Origin: Candidatus Cloacimonadota bacterium | GTDB lineage: Bacteria > Cloacimonadota > Cloacimonadia > Cloacimonadales > Cloacimonadaceae | DNA length: 5,306 nucleotides | Assembly: GCA_028703735.1 (NCBI GenBank) | Contig: JAQVMI010000156.1 | Span: 1-5,306 of the forward strand | Reading direction: 5' to 3' | In this document: piece by piece, positions 1 to 5,306 of the stretch | Layout: each line of letters opens with the position of its first letter | How positions within the stretch are numbered: position 1 is the stretch's first letter | Notes under the pieces: model-generated | The model's input: the letters and a program-made list of their open reading frames with translations, nothing else | Databases searched by the model: none | Told to the model about the DNA's origin: nothing | Made by a program: the position numbers and the translations under genes

Positions 1-1455
1 CCGGGGCATTATCTTTCTGCTTCAAGCGGAAGTGGAGAGCATAGTTTTTTTGTTGATAGCACGGGTCCTATAGAATCGGTCTGGCAGAGTTTAGCGGAGG
101 CTGGTTTTGGTTGTGAATTGCAATTTGGGGTTTTGGGTACTTTTAACCTGAAATCCACCTCTTTACAGCTCTTAAACTCCGGTTTCACCGGAAATCTGGC
201 ACCTGATGAAACTATGTATCCTTCGGTAACTGTGTATAATCACTCAGCTAACGATATTGTGAATGCAAACTTGAAAATAGCCATAACTTCACCAGACACC
301 TTAGTCTATTTTCCTCCCGTTGTAATTCATCCAATAGACGGAGTTATCCCCAGCCAGGATTCGCTTAGCATAGTGCTTTCTTCTGGTATTATCTTACCAT
401 CCGAGCCCATGCAGATAAAGCTTAGTTACACAGTGCTGGGAACCCTTGATGGCTCCAATACTCCTGTCACCAGCAATGTCATCAGCACAAGTCTGGGAGT
501 GTATCGTGATCCTCTGCAAGAGCATTTGGTGGAGCATTTTAACCGAATTGATGCATACCCAAATATCGTGAGCCTTCAGGGTCAACCAGGATACAGCAAT
601 ATTGTATATTTCCCCAGTTTGGCTGATGCAGGCTCTAATATTGGATCTTTGGAAAGGTATAATTGGTATAAGTATAATTCTCTTCCTCAAACAGTTTTAG
701 ATGGGTTCATCGGTTTTAATAATTTCCCGGAGGAATACCCTGAACAATTTAACCTTGCTTGTGAACTGGCAAATACCGAACGTTCCTTTGTTACGAACAG
801 CACTTGTGTTGTGGATACAGTTGGGCTTACAGATGGCAACATGAGAATGGTTGTGAAGCTCTTTAACAACAGCACTATTCTATTTTCAGGTGACCAAATA
901 TCACTAAATGCTGCAAAAAACTCGGTGTTTTTTGCCGGCTTGTTCAAGCAAACCAAGTTTGGTTTGATTGATGGTTTTATGCTGGATAGATGGATAAATT
1001 ATGCAGAACCTATAGATAGCTCCTTAACCAAAGGGACATCGAAAACCATAACGTCATTAATCAGCCATAACGAGGGGGATGATACCCTACGCATAGTGTA
1101 TTGGTTGCAGGATAAAACCAGCAAACGGATCTACCATGTAAAAAGTTTAGCCATGCCTCAAACTCAAAATATACCTCAGGATAACCCCATTCCAGTCCCA
1201 GCACCGTTGGTTGATGTATATCCAAATCCTGTTTCTGCAAATTGTGTATTGAAGGTTAAGGGTTATGAGAATAATACCAGGGTTAGGATTTATAATCTTC
1301 GGGGTCAAAAAGTGTGGGAAGCAGATGAACTGATGGGAGAAATTGTTGTTCCCCAAACGGTGTTTCCCACTTCTGGTATTTACTTCATTCGCAGTGAAGG
1401 AGTAATATCCGGAAACAAGGTAAAACAAACAAAAAAGATAAGCGTAATAAAGTGA
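1..1455 (+). CDS. Secreted/surface protein with Omp28-like segment and type IX secretion C-terminal sorting domain (5' end missing)
   Basis: The frame is open from base 1 to the TGA at 1453-1455, so this is the last 484 codons of a longer gene. The TTG at 118 is only an internal leucine. Residues below count from the window edge. About 55-165 look like a beta-sandwich (LAPDETMYPSVTVYNHS, alternating hydrophobics). About 170-245 resemble Omp28-related thioredoxin-like domains: LVEHF sits where that family has LVEEFT, and an R-Y-x-W-Y stretch then leads to LPQTVLDG, like the family's YY...vPTvvDG. The CxxC that normally follows LVEEFT is absent. Residues 403-484 are a type IX (Por) sorting domain: VDVYPNPVS, VRIYNLRGQKVW, then SGIYFIR and a basic KQTKKISVIK end. 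Such proteins are normally exported by Sec, moved across the outer membrane, and then anchored or released. The signal peptide would lie upstream. The yhaM-like gene starts 4 bases later. The sorting domain is secure; the Omp28 relationship is moderate; the specific function is unknown. Confidence 0.88.
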   Translation, partial: PGHYLSASSGSGEHSFFVDSTGPIESVWQSLAEAGFGCELQFGVLGTFNLKSTSLQLLNSGFTGNLAPDETMYPSVTVYNHSANDIVNANLKIAITSPDTLVYFPPVVIHPIDGVIPSQDSLSIVLSSGIILPSEPMQIKLSYTVLGTLDGSNTPVTSNVISTSLGVYRDPLQEHLVEHFNRIDAYPNIVSLQGQPGYSNIVYFPSLADAGSNIGSLERYNWYKYNSLPQTVLDGFIGFNNFPEEYPEQFNLACELANTERSFVTNSTCVVDTVGLTDGNMRMVVKLFNNSTILFSGDQISLNAAKNSVFFAGLFKQTKFGLIDGFMLDRWINYAEPIDSSLTKGTSKTITSLISHNEGDDTLRIVYWLQDKTSKRIYHVKSLAMPQTQNIPQDNPIPVPAPLVDVYPNPVSANCVLKVKGYENNTRVRIYNLRGQKVWEADELMGEIVVPQTVFPTSGIYFIRSEGVISGNKVKQTKKISVIK

Positions 1456-1459
1456 AGAT

Positions 1460-2419
1460 ATGATGGATAAACAGAGTTCAATTGCCGAGTTAAGTGAAAG
1501 AGTAAATGAAGAAATAATTGGCTTATATCTGGTTGCCGAAAAAGAATTACGGGATGGTAAAAACGACCAGTTTCTAAGGCTTAGGTTGCAAGATAGAAGC
1601 GGCAGCATTTCTGCTAACGTTTGGAAGGAAGCCAAGAAACTGGATTCAGAATTCGATGCAGGCGATGTAATAAAGCTAAAAGCCAATGTAGTAAGCTTTA
1701 AAGGTCAAATTCAGCTCTCCATTACAAAGCTGCGTTTTGCCGATAAATCTGAATACAGCATAGAAGATTTTTTAACCCGTAGTAAAATTGAACCGGAAGT
1801 ATTGGCAGAGCGTTTCTTTTCTTTCGTGGACAAGGTGGAACAGCCTTATTTGAACAAGCTGCTTCATTTAATCTTTGATGACAAAACATTCTTTGCCCAG
1901 TACCTAAATGCACCTGCTGCAAAAGGGTGGCATCACAATTATGTTCATGGTTTGATAGAGCACAGTAATTCGGTAGCATCGCTATGCGAATTTGCTTCCT
2001 CTTTGTATCCCGTAAATTACGATTTGCTTATCTGCGGTGCATTATTACATGATGTAGCCAAAGTTCGGGAATATGATAGCAAAACCAGTATCGAATTTAC
2101 CGATGTTGGTAGATTGGTAGGGCATTTAAGTATGTCCGATCAGCTTGTGTGCGAAACTGCAGCTCGCATTCCCGGCTTTCCCGATGAATTACTGTTAAAC
2201 TTGCGACATTTAATTCTGGCACATCATGGTGAATACGAAAAAGCATCAGTACGCCTTCCCCAAACATTGGAAGCATTGGTGCTACATCTTTGTGACAATC
2301 TGGATGCACAATCTGTGGGAGTGGCTCAGATGATAGAAGCAGCACCACCAAATGCTGTTTGGACAGAATTCGACAAGCTAAACAGCAGGTATTACAAGAT
2401 TTATAGACCCATTCCATGA
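1460..2419 (+). CDS. yhaM: YhaM-family 3'-5' exoribonuclease (OB-fold + HD domain)
   Basis: The 319-residue product matches the YhaM/CBF1 family in length and domain order. Residues about 17-92 form an OB-fold nucleic-acid-binding domain (FLRLRLQDRSGSISANVW, then GDVIKLKANV and a GQIQLSI strand). Residues about 155-285 form an HD metal-dependent phosphohydrolase domain. Likely metal ligands are visible: H163 and H168 (HGLIEH), H197-D198 (ALLHDVAK), H222 (VGHLS), H255-H256 (AHHGE) and D279 (CDNLD). The family removes nucleotides 3' to 5' from RNA (some members also act on DNA) in the cytoplasm, using divalent metal such as Mn2+. Two ATG codons lie in tandem (1460 and 1463) and either could be the start; only a weak GAAG precedes them. 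The gap to the upstream gene is 4 bases, and the stop overlaps the next start, so translational coupling is likely. No catalytic residue appears lost. Confidence 0.93.
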   Translation: MMDKQSSIAELSERVNEEIIGLYLVAEKELRDGKNDQFLRLRLQDRSGSISANVWKEAKKLDSEFDAGDVIKLKANVVSFKGQIQLSITKLRFADKSEYSIEDFLTRSKIEPEVLAERFFSFVDKVEQPYLNKLLHLIFDDKTFFAQYLNAPAAKGWHHNYVHGLIEHSNSVASLCEFASSLYPVNYDLLICGALLHDVAKVREYDSKTSIEFTDVGRLVGHLSMSDQLVCETAARIPGFPDELLLNLRHLILAHHGEYEKASVRLPQTLEALVLHLCDNLDAQSVGVAQMIEAAPPNAVWTEFDKLNSRYYKIYRPIP

Positions 2420-2421
2420 TG
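2416..2421 (+). promoter_or_regulatory. ATGATG stop/start overlap between yhaM-like and walJ-like genes
   Basis: The hexamer ATGATG contains the TGA stop of the upstream gene (2417-2419) and two possible ATG starts of the downstream gene (2416 and 2419). The preceding bases show no ribosome-binding site. This arrangement is typical of translational coupling, so the two nucleases are probably made in a fixed ratio. Confidence 0.7.
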
Positions 2422-3204
2422 TTTCAAACTACAGTAGTAGCAAGTGGAAGCAAAGGGAATTGCGTATTAGTTCAATCTGATTCCACAGCTTTATTAGTGG
2501 ATGCAGGGGTAAGTATGCGTCGCATTTTGGAAGTGATGGATAGGTTCAATATCCCCAGGGAAAAACTGGCAGGAGTGCTTGTAAGCCATGAACATTCCGA
2601 TCATATACGCAGCGTGGGAGCTATATCACGCAGATTGGATGTTCCTATCTACATCAATAGGCTTACGCTTTCCTCGTGTGCAGAAAAGCTTGGTAATGTG
2701 GGAGATAAGATTTCCCTGTTTAACACTGGTAGTAGCTTTAGAGTGGGCGATATTGTTGTGGAGGCGTTTTCATCCTCACACGATGCGGCAGATAGCTGCA
2801 ATTTTGTATTGTATCCCGAATCTGAGCCATCAATCAAACTTGGAGTGGCTACAGACTTGGGCTATCCTTCGCAGCTTAGTGTGCATAAGCTATCTAATAC
2901 CAGCACGTTAATCTTGGAGAGCAATCATGATGAAATTATGCTTATGGAGGGTCCTTACGATTGGCATTTAAAACAGCGTATCCGTAGCCAACATGGGCAT
3001 TTATCCAATAAGCAAGCAGTCGGGTTAATCTCCAGTTTGATTCATCCAGGGTTAAAAAACTTAATTCTGGCACATCTTAGCGAGATAAATAACTGCCCTA
3101 TTATTGCCGAGAGAACCATGCGTGAATATCTGGAAAGCATACGTTGCGAGGTTAAGCTATTAGTAGCACAACAGGATAGCCATACTCCGTTAATTGATGT
3201 GTAG
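2416..3204 (+). CDS. walJ: WalJ/YycJ-type metallo-beta-lactamase-fold hydrolase, probable DNA exonuclease
   Basis: The 262-residue product has the usual length of B. subtilis YycJ/WalJ. It opens with the family's ASGSKGNC (residues 9-16) and VDAG (28-31). The zinc motif HEHSDH is at 58-63, SSSHDAAD at 119-126 (H122 as ligand), ATDLG at 145-149 with D147 as ligand, LESNHD at 167-172, SQHGHLSN at 191-198 and the C-terminal AHLSEINNCP at 219-228 (H220). All metal ligands look intact. Family members fold like beta-CASP/Artemis-related nucleases; WalJ homologues are reported, as I recall, as 5'-3' DNA exonucleases linked to mismatch repair and replication. Exonuclease activity here is inference from the family. 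There is no Shine-Dalgarno sequence before the ATG at 2416 or the ATG at 2419; the gene overlaps the yhaM-like stop and is probably translated by reinitiation. No obvious intrinsic terminator follows; the hairpin repeat begins 34 bases downstream. Confidence 0.9.
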   Translation: MMFQTTVVASGSKGNCVLVQSDSTALLVDAGVSMRRILEVMDRFNIPREKLAGVLVSHEHSDHIRSVGAISRRLDVPIYINRLTLSSCAEKLGNVGDKISLFNTGSSFRVGDIVVEAFSSSHDAADSCNFVLYPESEPSIKLGVATDLGYPSQLSVHKLSNTSTLILESNHDEIMLMEGPYDWHLKQRIRSQHGHLSNKQAVGLISSLIHPGLKNLILAHLSEINNCPIIAERTMREYLESIRCEVKLLVAQQDSHTPLIDV

Positions 3205-3238
3205 CTTTGCTTTAGCTTCTTCTTATGGAGAGTAGAAA

Positions 3239-3368
3239 GATTACTCTTACCCCAACCCCTCTCCCATAAAAGGAGAGTGGAGCCATAGCGATTCCCTCGC
3301 TCATAAAGGGAGAGGGTAGCCACAATGATTCCCTCTCCCCTTGTGGGAGAGGGGTAGGGGTGAGGGGG
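3239..3368 (+). repeat. 130-bp multi-hairpin GC-rich repeat, upstream copy
   Basis: This copy is about 88-90% identical by eye to the element at 3758-3887, in the same orientation. The last 42 bases (3327-3368) match the other copy exactly. The left arm (3249-3265, ACCCCAACCCCTCTCCC) is an inverted match to the right arm starting at 3345 (GGGAGAGGGGTAGGGG). Inside are three hairpins separated by the linker AGCCATAGCGATT (3281-3293) and a diverged linker AGCCACAATGATT (3318-3330). Hairpin 3 is perfect (9-bp stem 3331-3339/3345-3353, loop CTTGT). Hairpin 1 is eroded to a 6-bp core (3259-3264/3272-3277), and hairpin 2 pairs 7 of 9 bases (3294-3302/3308-3316). It lies between walJ and the nuclease gene, and no reading frame of its own is credible. 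The general CCCTCACCCC...CCCTCTCCC type of palindrome is known from many bacteria. Confidence 0.9.
3345..3368 (+). other. Potential G-quadruplex motif, right arm of upstream repeat
   Basis: Four G-runs of 3, 4, 4 and 5 bases are separated by AGA, TA and TGA. This fits the standard G3+N1-7 rule for an intramolecular quadruplex on the + strand. The first run also forms part of the hairpin stem at 3331-3353, so the two structures would compete. It ends 40 bases before the nuclease start codon and would be present in any RNA reading through from walJ. Folding is predicted from the pattern only. Confidence 0.6.
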
Positions 3369-3408
3369 AATTAATTAAAATAAACGAGGATATTGGGAAA
3401 CAAAAAGC

Positions 3409-3789
3409 ATGAAAAACAACCCAATCCGTCAAGAATATGCCAAACTGATGCGGCGTAATCCCACTTTGGCAGAACGAAGTTTGTGGAGAGAGTTGCGAGA
3501 TAGGAGGCTGGCAGGTTATAAATTCCGGCGTCAACAACAGCTTGGATACTACATAGCTGATTTTGTGTGTTATGAAGCCAAACTAATTGTAGAACTTGAT
3601 GGAGATATTCATGATTCGCCTTTACATGAGGTAAATGACTCAGAACGCTCCGAGGCTTTGAATAAGCTTGGCTTTCGGGTGATTAGGTTTTGGAATGATG
3701 ATGTGTTTGACAAAATGAGTTTTGTTTTAAAAAGGATTCAGGAAGAAGTTCAGAAAAGACTACCCTCACCCCCAACCCCTCTCCCATAA
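3409..3789 (+). CDS. DUF559 (Vsr-like, PD-(D/E)XK) endonuclease-domain protein with repeat-derived C-terminus
   Basis: The 126-residue product is a full-length DUF559 protein. The order is typical: a basic helix MRRNPTLAERSLWRELRDRRL (14-34), KFRRQQQLGYYIADFVC (38-54), LIVELDGDIHD (59-69), ERSEALNKLGFRVIRFWNDDV (79-99) and a helix to about 115. Likely active-site residues are E22, D51, E62, D64 and H68, by analogy with the Vsr-type fold. DUF559 proteins are predicted nucleases, but I know of no firm general function or target. ATG 3409 is the only sensible start: an in-frame TAA lies at 3376-3378 and no other start codon falls between. No clear Shine-Dalgarno is present; GAGGA at 3386-3390 is too far away. 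The last eight residues (PSPPTPLP) and the TAA are read from the downstream repeat. The gene converges on priA. The family call is strong; the biological role is open. Confidence 0.88.
   Translation: MKNNPIRQEYAKLMRRNPTLAERSLWRELRDRRLAGYKFRRQQQLGYYIADFVCYEAKLIVELDGDIHDSPLHEVNDSERSEALNKLGFRVIRFWNDDVFDKMSFVLKRIQEEVQKRLPSPPTPLP
3763..3785 (-). other. Potential G-quadruplex motif on minus strand, left arm of downstream repeat
   Basis: On the + strand there are four C-runs of 3, 5, 4 and 3 bases separated by TCA, AA and TCT, which give a quadruplex-type motif on the minus strand. The same bases encode the last residues of the nuclease. The matching arm of the upstream copy keeps only three C-runs, its outermost run having changed to CTCTTA. 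Confidence 0.5.
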
Positions 3790-3800
3790 AGGGAGAGGGG
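3776..3800 (+). other. Perfect 10-bp hairpin enclosing the nuclease stop codon
   Basis: CCCCTCTCCC pairs exactly with GGGAGAGGGG across the loop ATAAA. The TAA of the DUF559 gene (3787-3789) is in the loop. A stem this GC-rich at the end of a message could protect its 3' end from exonucleases, as REP hairpins do. That role is inference. Confidence 0.8.
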
Positions 3801-3863
3801 AGCCATAGCGATTCCCTCTCTCACAAAAGGAGTGTGAGCCATAGCGATTCCCTCTCCCCTTGT

Positions 3864-3887
3864 GGGAGAGGGGTAGGGGTGAGGGGG
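3864..3887 (+). other. Potential G-quadruplex motif, right arm of downstream repeat
   Basis: This is the same G-run pattern as 3345-3368 and identical in sequence, since it is part of the 42-base exact match. It lies 28 bases beyond the priA stop. On the priA transcript it would be the C-rich strand, so a quadruplex here would be on the strand opposite to the priA mRNA. Confidence 0.6.
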
Positions 3888-3915
3888 TAGAAAACTTTGT
3901 GTTATTTGCGAATAA

Positions 3916-5306
3916 TCACATCAATGACACTGGATCCACATCTATCTGATAAGATATTCCTCCGCGGCAAATAAACTCCTGCTTGAATAGGCTTAATGCC
4001 TTATGTATCACCTTGGTGTCTTTCCCTTTAAGAATTAAGTGATAGCGATAACTATTGGCTATTTTGCCAAAAGGAGCAGCAGAGGGACCCATAATCAGCA
4101 GCTCTGGAACTGGAAATTGCATACATAATATTTGTTTAAGCTTTTGCAAATCTTGCAGTTCTGCCTTTAGGAACTCCAAATCCGGGCATTGAAACAAAAT
4201 GCGTGCCAACCTATAGAATGGTGGGTAATATAGTTTTTTCCTGTATTCCAATTCTTCTTCTGCGAAGCCCAAAAAATCCTGATGACTTGCTGCTACAATT
4301 GCATAGTGTTGCGGATTATAGGTTTGGATTATTACTTCACCTGCTTTATCGCTACGTCCAGAGCGACCTGCAACCTGAGTTATCAATTGAAAGCTGCGTT
4401 CTGCAGCTCTAAAATCCGGAACATTCAAGCTTATATCTGCCATAACGATACCAACAAGGGTTACATTGGGGAAATCGAGCCCTTTGGAGATCATCTGAGT
4501 TCCCAGTAGAATATCCACCTCTCCCTTTTTCATTCGGTTATACAAAGATTTATAGGTGTCGCGTTTGCGGGCAGAATCCGAATCCATCCTTAGTATCTTT
4601 GCTTCAGGAAAAAGGATTTTGAGGTTTTGCTCCAGTTTCTGAGTTCCGGGAGCACCATAAGAAAAGCTATAGGAACCGCAATCTGGACATTTACGTGGGC
4701 TGGGATGATTGGCACCACAATAGTGACAGTGCATTTCTTCGGTATCACGATGATATGCCATACTAATTTCACAGCTTTTACACGTGATCAATTTTCCACA
4801 TTTCATGCACTGCATAAACGAGGAATAACCTCGGCGATTCTGGAATAGTATTACCTGTTCACCTCTTTCCAATCTCTGCTGAATTGCTGCTAAAAGCGTG
4901 GGTGAAATCATATCGCTATCATATTCATCCCTCAAATCCACCACTTGAACTTCCGGAAGGTTATAATCCATGGGACGGGATTCTAATTTTTGTAAGCGAT
5001 ACTTTTTAGATAGGGCATTTTGCCAGGATTCCAATGCAGGAGTGGCACTACCAAGTATTACCTGTGCAGCATTTAGTTTTGCACGCACAATAGCCAAATC
5101 TCTGCCATGATAACGGGGAGAGCTTTCTTGTTTATAAGTTCCCTCATGCTCTTCGTCTATAATTATTAAGCCAAGCTGCAAAACTGGAGAAAAGATTGCG
5201 CTTCTGGCTCCAATAATCAGCTTTTTTTCACCCCGGATTATCTTCTGCCACTGTAAAAACCTATCTTTCTCGGTAAGTTGGCTATGTTGAATAGCCAGAA
5301 TATTAC
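3916..5306 (-). CDS. priA: PriA, primosomal protein N' / replication restart DNA helicase (N-terminus off window)
   Basis: The minus-strand frame is open from the right edge to the TGA at 3916-3918, showing the last 462 codons of PriA. The family is usually about 730-830 residues, so the DNA-binding N-terminus and Walker A lie outside. The TTG at 5179-5181 is an internal leucine, because family sequence continues upstream (QHSQLTEKDR, then LIIGARSAIFSP). Visible in order: DEEH Walker B (5146-5157), PRYHGRD, GSATPALES motif III (5026-5052), eight zinc-binding cysteines as four CxxC pairs (4678-4809), GTQMISKGLDF (4471-4503), QVAGRSGR arginine-finger motif VI (4354-4377), then the C-terminal domain with YYPPFYRLARILF and YRYHLILKG. 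PriA binds stalled forks and D-loops, unwinds DNA 3'-5' and helps reload the replicative helicase. All key motifs in view are intact. The gene converges on the DUF559 gene and is not part of the left-hand operon. Confidence 0.96.
   Translation of the reverse strand, partial: NILAIQHSQLTEKDRFLQWQKIIRGEKKLIIGARSAIFSPVLQLGLIIIDEEHEGTYKQESSPRYHGRDLAIVRAKLNAAQVILGSATPALESWQNALSKKYRLQKLESRPMDYNLPEVQVVDLRDEYDSDMISPTLLAAIQQRLERGEQVILFQNRRGYSSFMQCMKCGKLITCKSCEISMAYHRDTEEMHCHYCGANHPSPRKCPDCGSYSFSYGAPGTQKLEQNLKILFPEAKILRMDSDSARKRDTYKSLYNRMKKGEVDILLGTQMISKGLDFPNVTLVGIVMADISLNVPDFRAAERSFQLITQVAGRSGRSDKAGEVIIQTYNPQHYAIVAASHQDFLGFAEEELEYRKKLYYPPFYRLARILFQCPDLEFLKAELQDLQKLKQILCMQFPVPELLIMGPSAAPFGKIANSYRYHLILKGKDTKVIHKALSLFKQEFICRGGISYQIDVDPVSLM

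Larger units (their letters stand above)
3758..3887 (+). repeat. 130-bp multi-hairpin GC-rich repeat, downstream copy overlapping the nuclease 3' end
   Basis: This is a direct repeat of 3239-3368 and the better preserved copy. The left arm (3763-3785) and right arm (3864-3885) are near-perfect inverted repeats; apart from the centre (CCCAA versus CCTA when read on the same strand) they match throughout. Hairpin 1 is perfect with a 10-bp stem (3776-3785/3791-3800) and an ATAAA loop holding the nuclease stop codon. The exact linker AGCCATAGCGATT occurs at 3801-3813 and 3837-3849, 36 bases apart. The middle hairpin is reduced to CTCAC/GTGAG. Hairpin 3 (3850-3858/3864-3872) is perfect. The element overlaps the last 32 bases of the nuclease gene and ends 28 bases before the priA stop, so it fills the convergent intergenic region and could block read-through there. 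No T-run makes it a classical intrinsic terminator. Confidence 0.92.

Noticed and set aside
118..120. TTG at 118 as the start of the first gene
   Set aside because: The frame is open and protein-like back to base 1, with no ribosome-binding site before the TTG; the gene is truncated by the window edge.
3369..3408. AT-rich stretch before the nuclease gene as a promoter (TAAAAT at 3376-3381)
   Set aside because: No matching -35 box: the bases at the right distance are the G-rich repeat arm. AT-richness alone does not support a call.
3042..3537. Minus-strand reading frames across walJ's end, the upstream repeat and the nuclease start
   Set aside because: They translate the repeat in reverse (PLPLSHKGRG-type peptides) and the antisense of two well-supported genes; no domain is recognisable.
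3281..3849. Regularly spaced repeats AGCCATAGCGATT as a possible CRISPR array
   Set aside because: Only four short copies in two clusters; the intervals are hairpin halves of related sequence rather than unique spacers, and no cas gene is in view.
3239..3887. Insertion sequence or RAYT transposase between the repeats
   Set aside because: The enclosed protein has the DUF559 nuclease pattern, not the HUH motif of RAYT/IS200-type or the DDE layout of typical transposases.
3850..3890. Hairpin 3 of the downstream repeat as an intrinsic terminator
   Set aside because: On the + strand the stem is followed by more G-runs, not T. On the minus strand no T-run follows the stem either. It may still hinder read-through.
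4203..4848. Plus-strand reading frames inside the priA region
   Set aside because: They are antisense to intact PriA motifs and the zinc-binding region and show no recognisable domain.
5179..5181. TTG (minus strand) as the start of a short PriA
   Set aside because: PriA-family sequence continues upstream in frame (QHSQL..., GARSAIFSP) to the window edge, so it is an internal leucine.

Overview
The window looks like chromosomal DNA from a moderately AT-rich, Gram-negative member of the FCB superphylum. The strongest clue is a type IX secretion (Por) sorting domain at the C-terminus of the first protein. Candidatus Cloacimonadota is my best guess and Bacteroidota the main alternative. This is inferred from gene content and protein style, not from a marker gene.

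Layout, left to right. (1) Bases 1-1455 (+) hold the 3' part of a large secreted or cell-surface protein: a beta-rich domain, a degenerate Omp28/thioredoxin-like segment and the sorting domain. (2) After a 4-base gap, 1460-2419 (+) encodes a YhaM-type 3'-5' exoribonuclease (OB-fold plus HD domain). (3) Overlapping it in an ATGATG junction, 2416-3204 (+) encodes a WalJ/YycJ-type metallo-beta-lactamase-fold protein. These three genes look like one transcription unit. (4) Bases 3205-3915 form an island: a 130-bp GC-rich, multi-hairpin repeat (3239-3368), a small DUF559/Vsr-like nuclease gene (3409-3789, +), then a second copy of the repeat in the same orientation (3758-3887). (5) From 3916 to the right edge, on the minus strand, is most of priA, the replication-restart helicase, lacking its N-terminus. 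It converges on the island.

The conserved genes concern nucleic-acid turnover and repair: RNA 3' decay (YhaM), a nuclease-fold partner (WalJ) and restart of stalled forks (PriA).

The most interesting part is the repeat-nuclease-repeat island. The second repeat runs into the nuclease reading frame and supplies its last eight codons and its stop codon. Each repeat ends in near-perfect inverted arms, contains three hairpins joined by a conserved 13-base linker, and carries a G-quadruplex-type motif in its right arm. This is what a small repeat family associated with its own nuclease would look like, by analogy with REP elements and RAYT proteins. Mobility is inference only. No tRNA, rRNA, CRISPR array or insertion sequence was seen.
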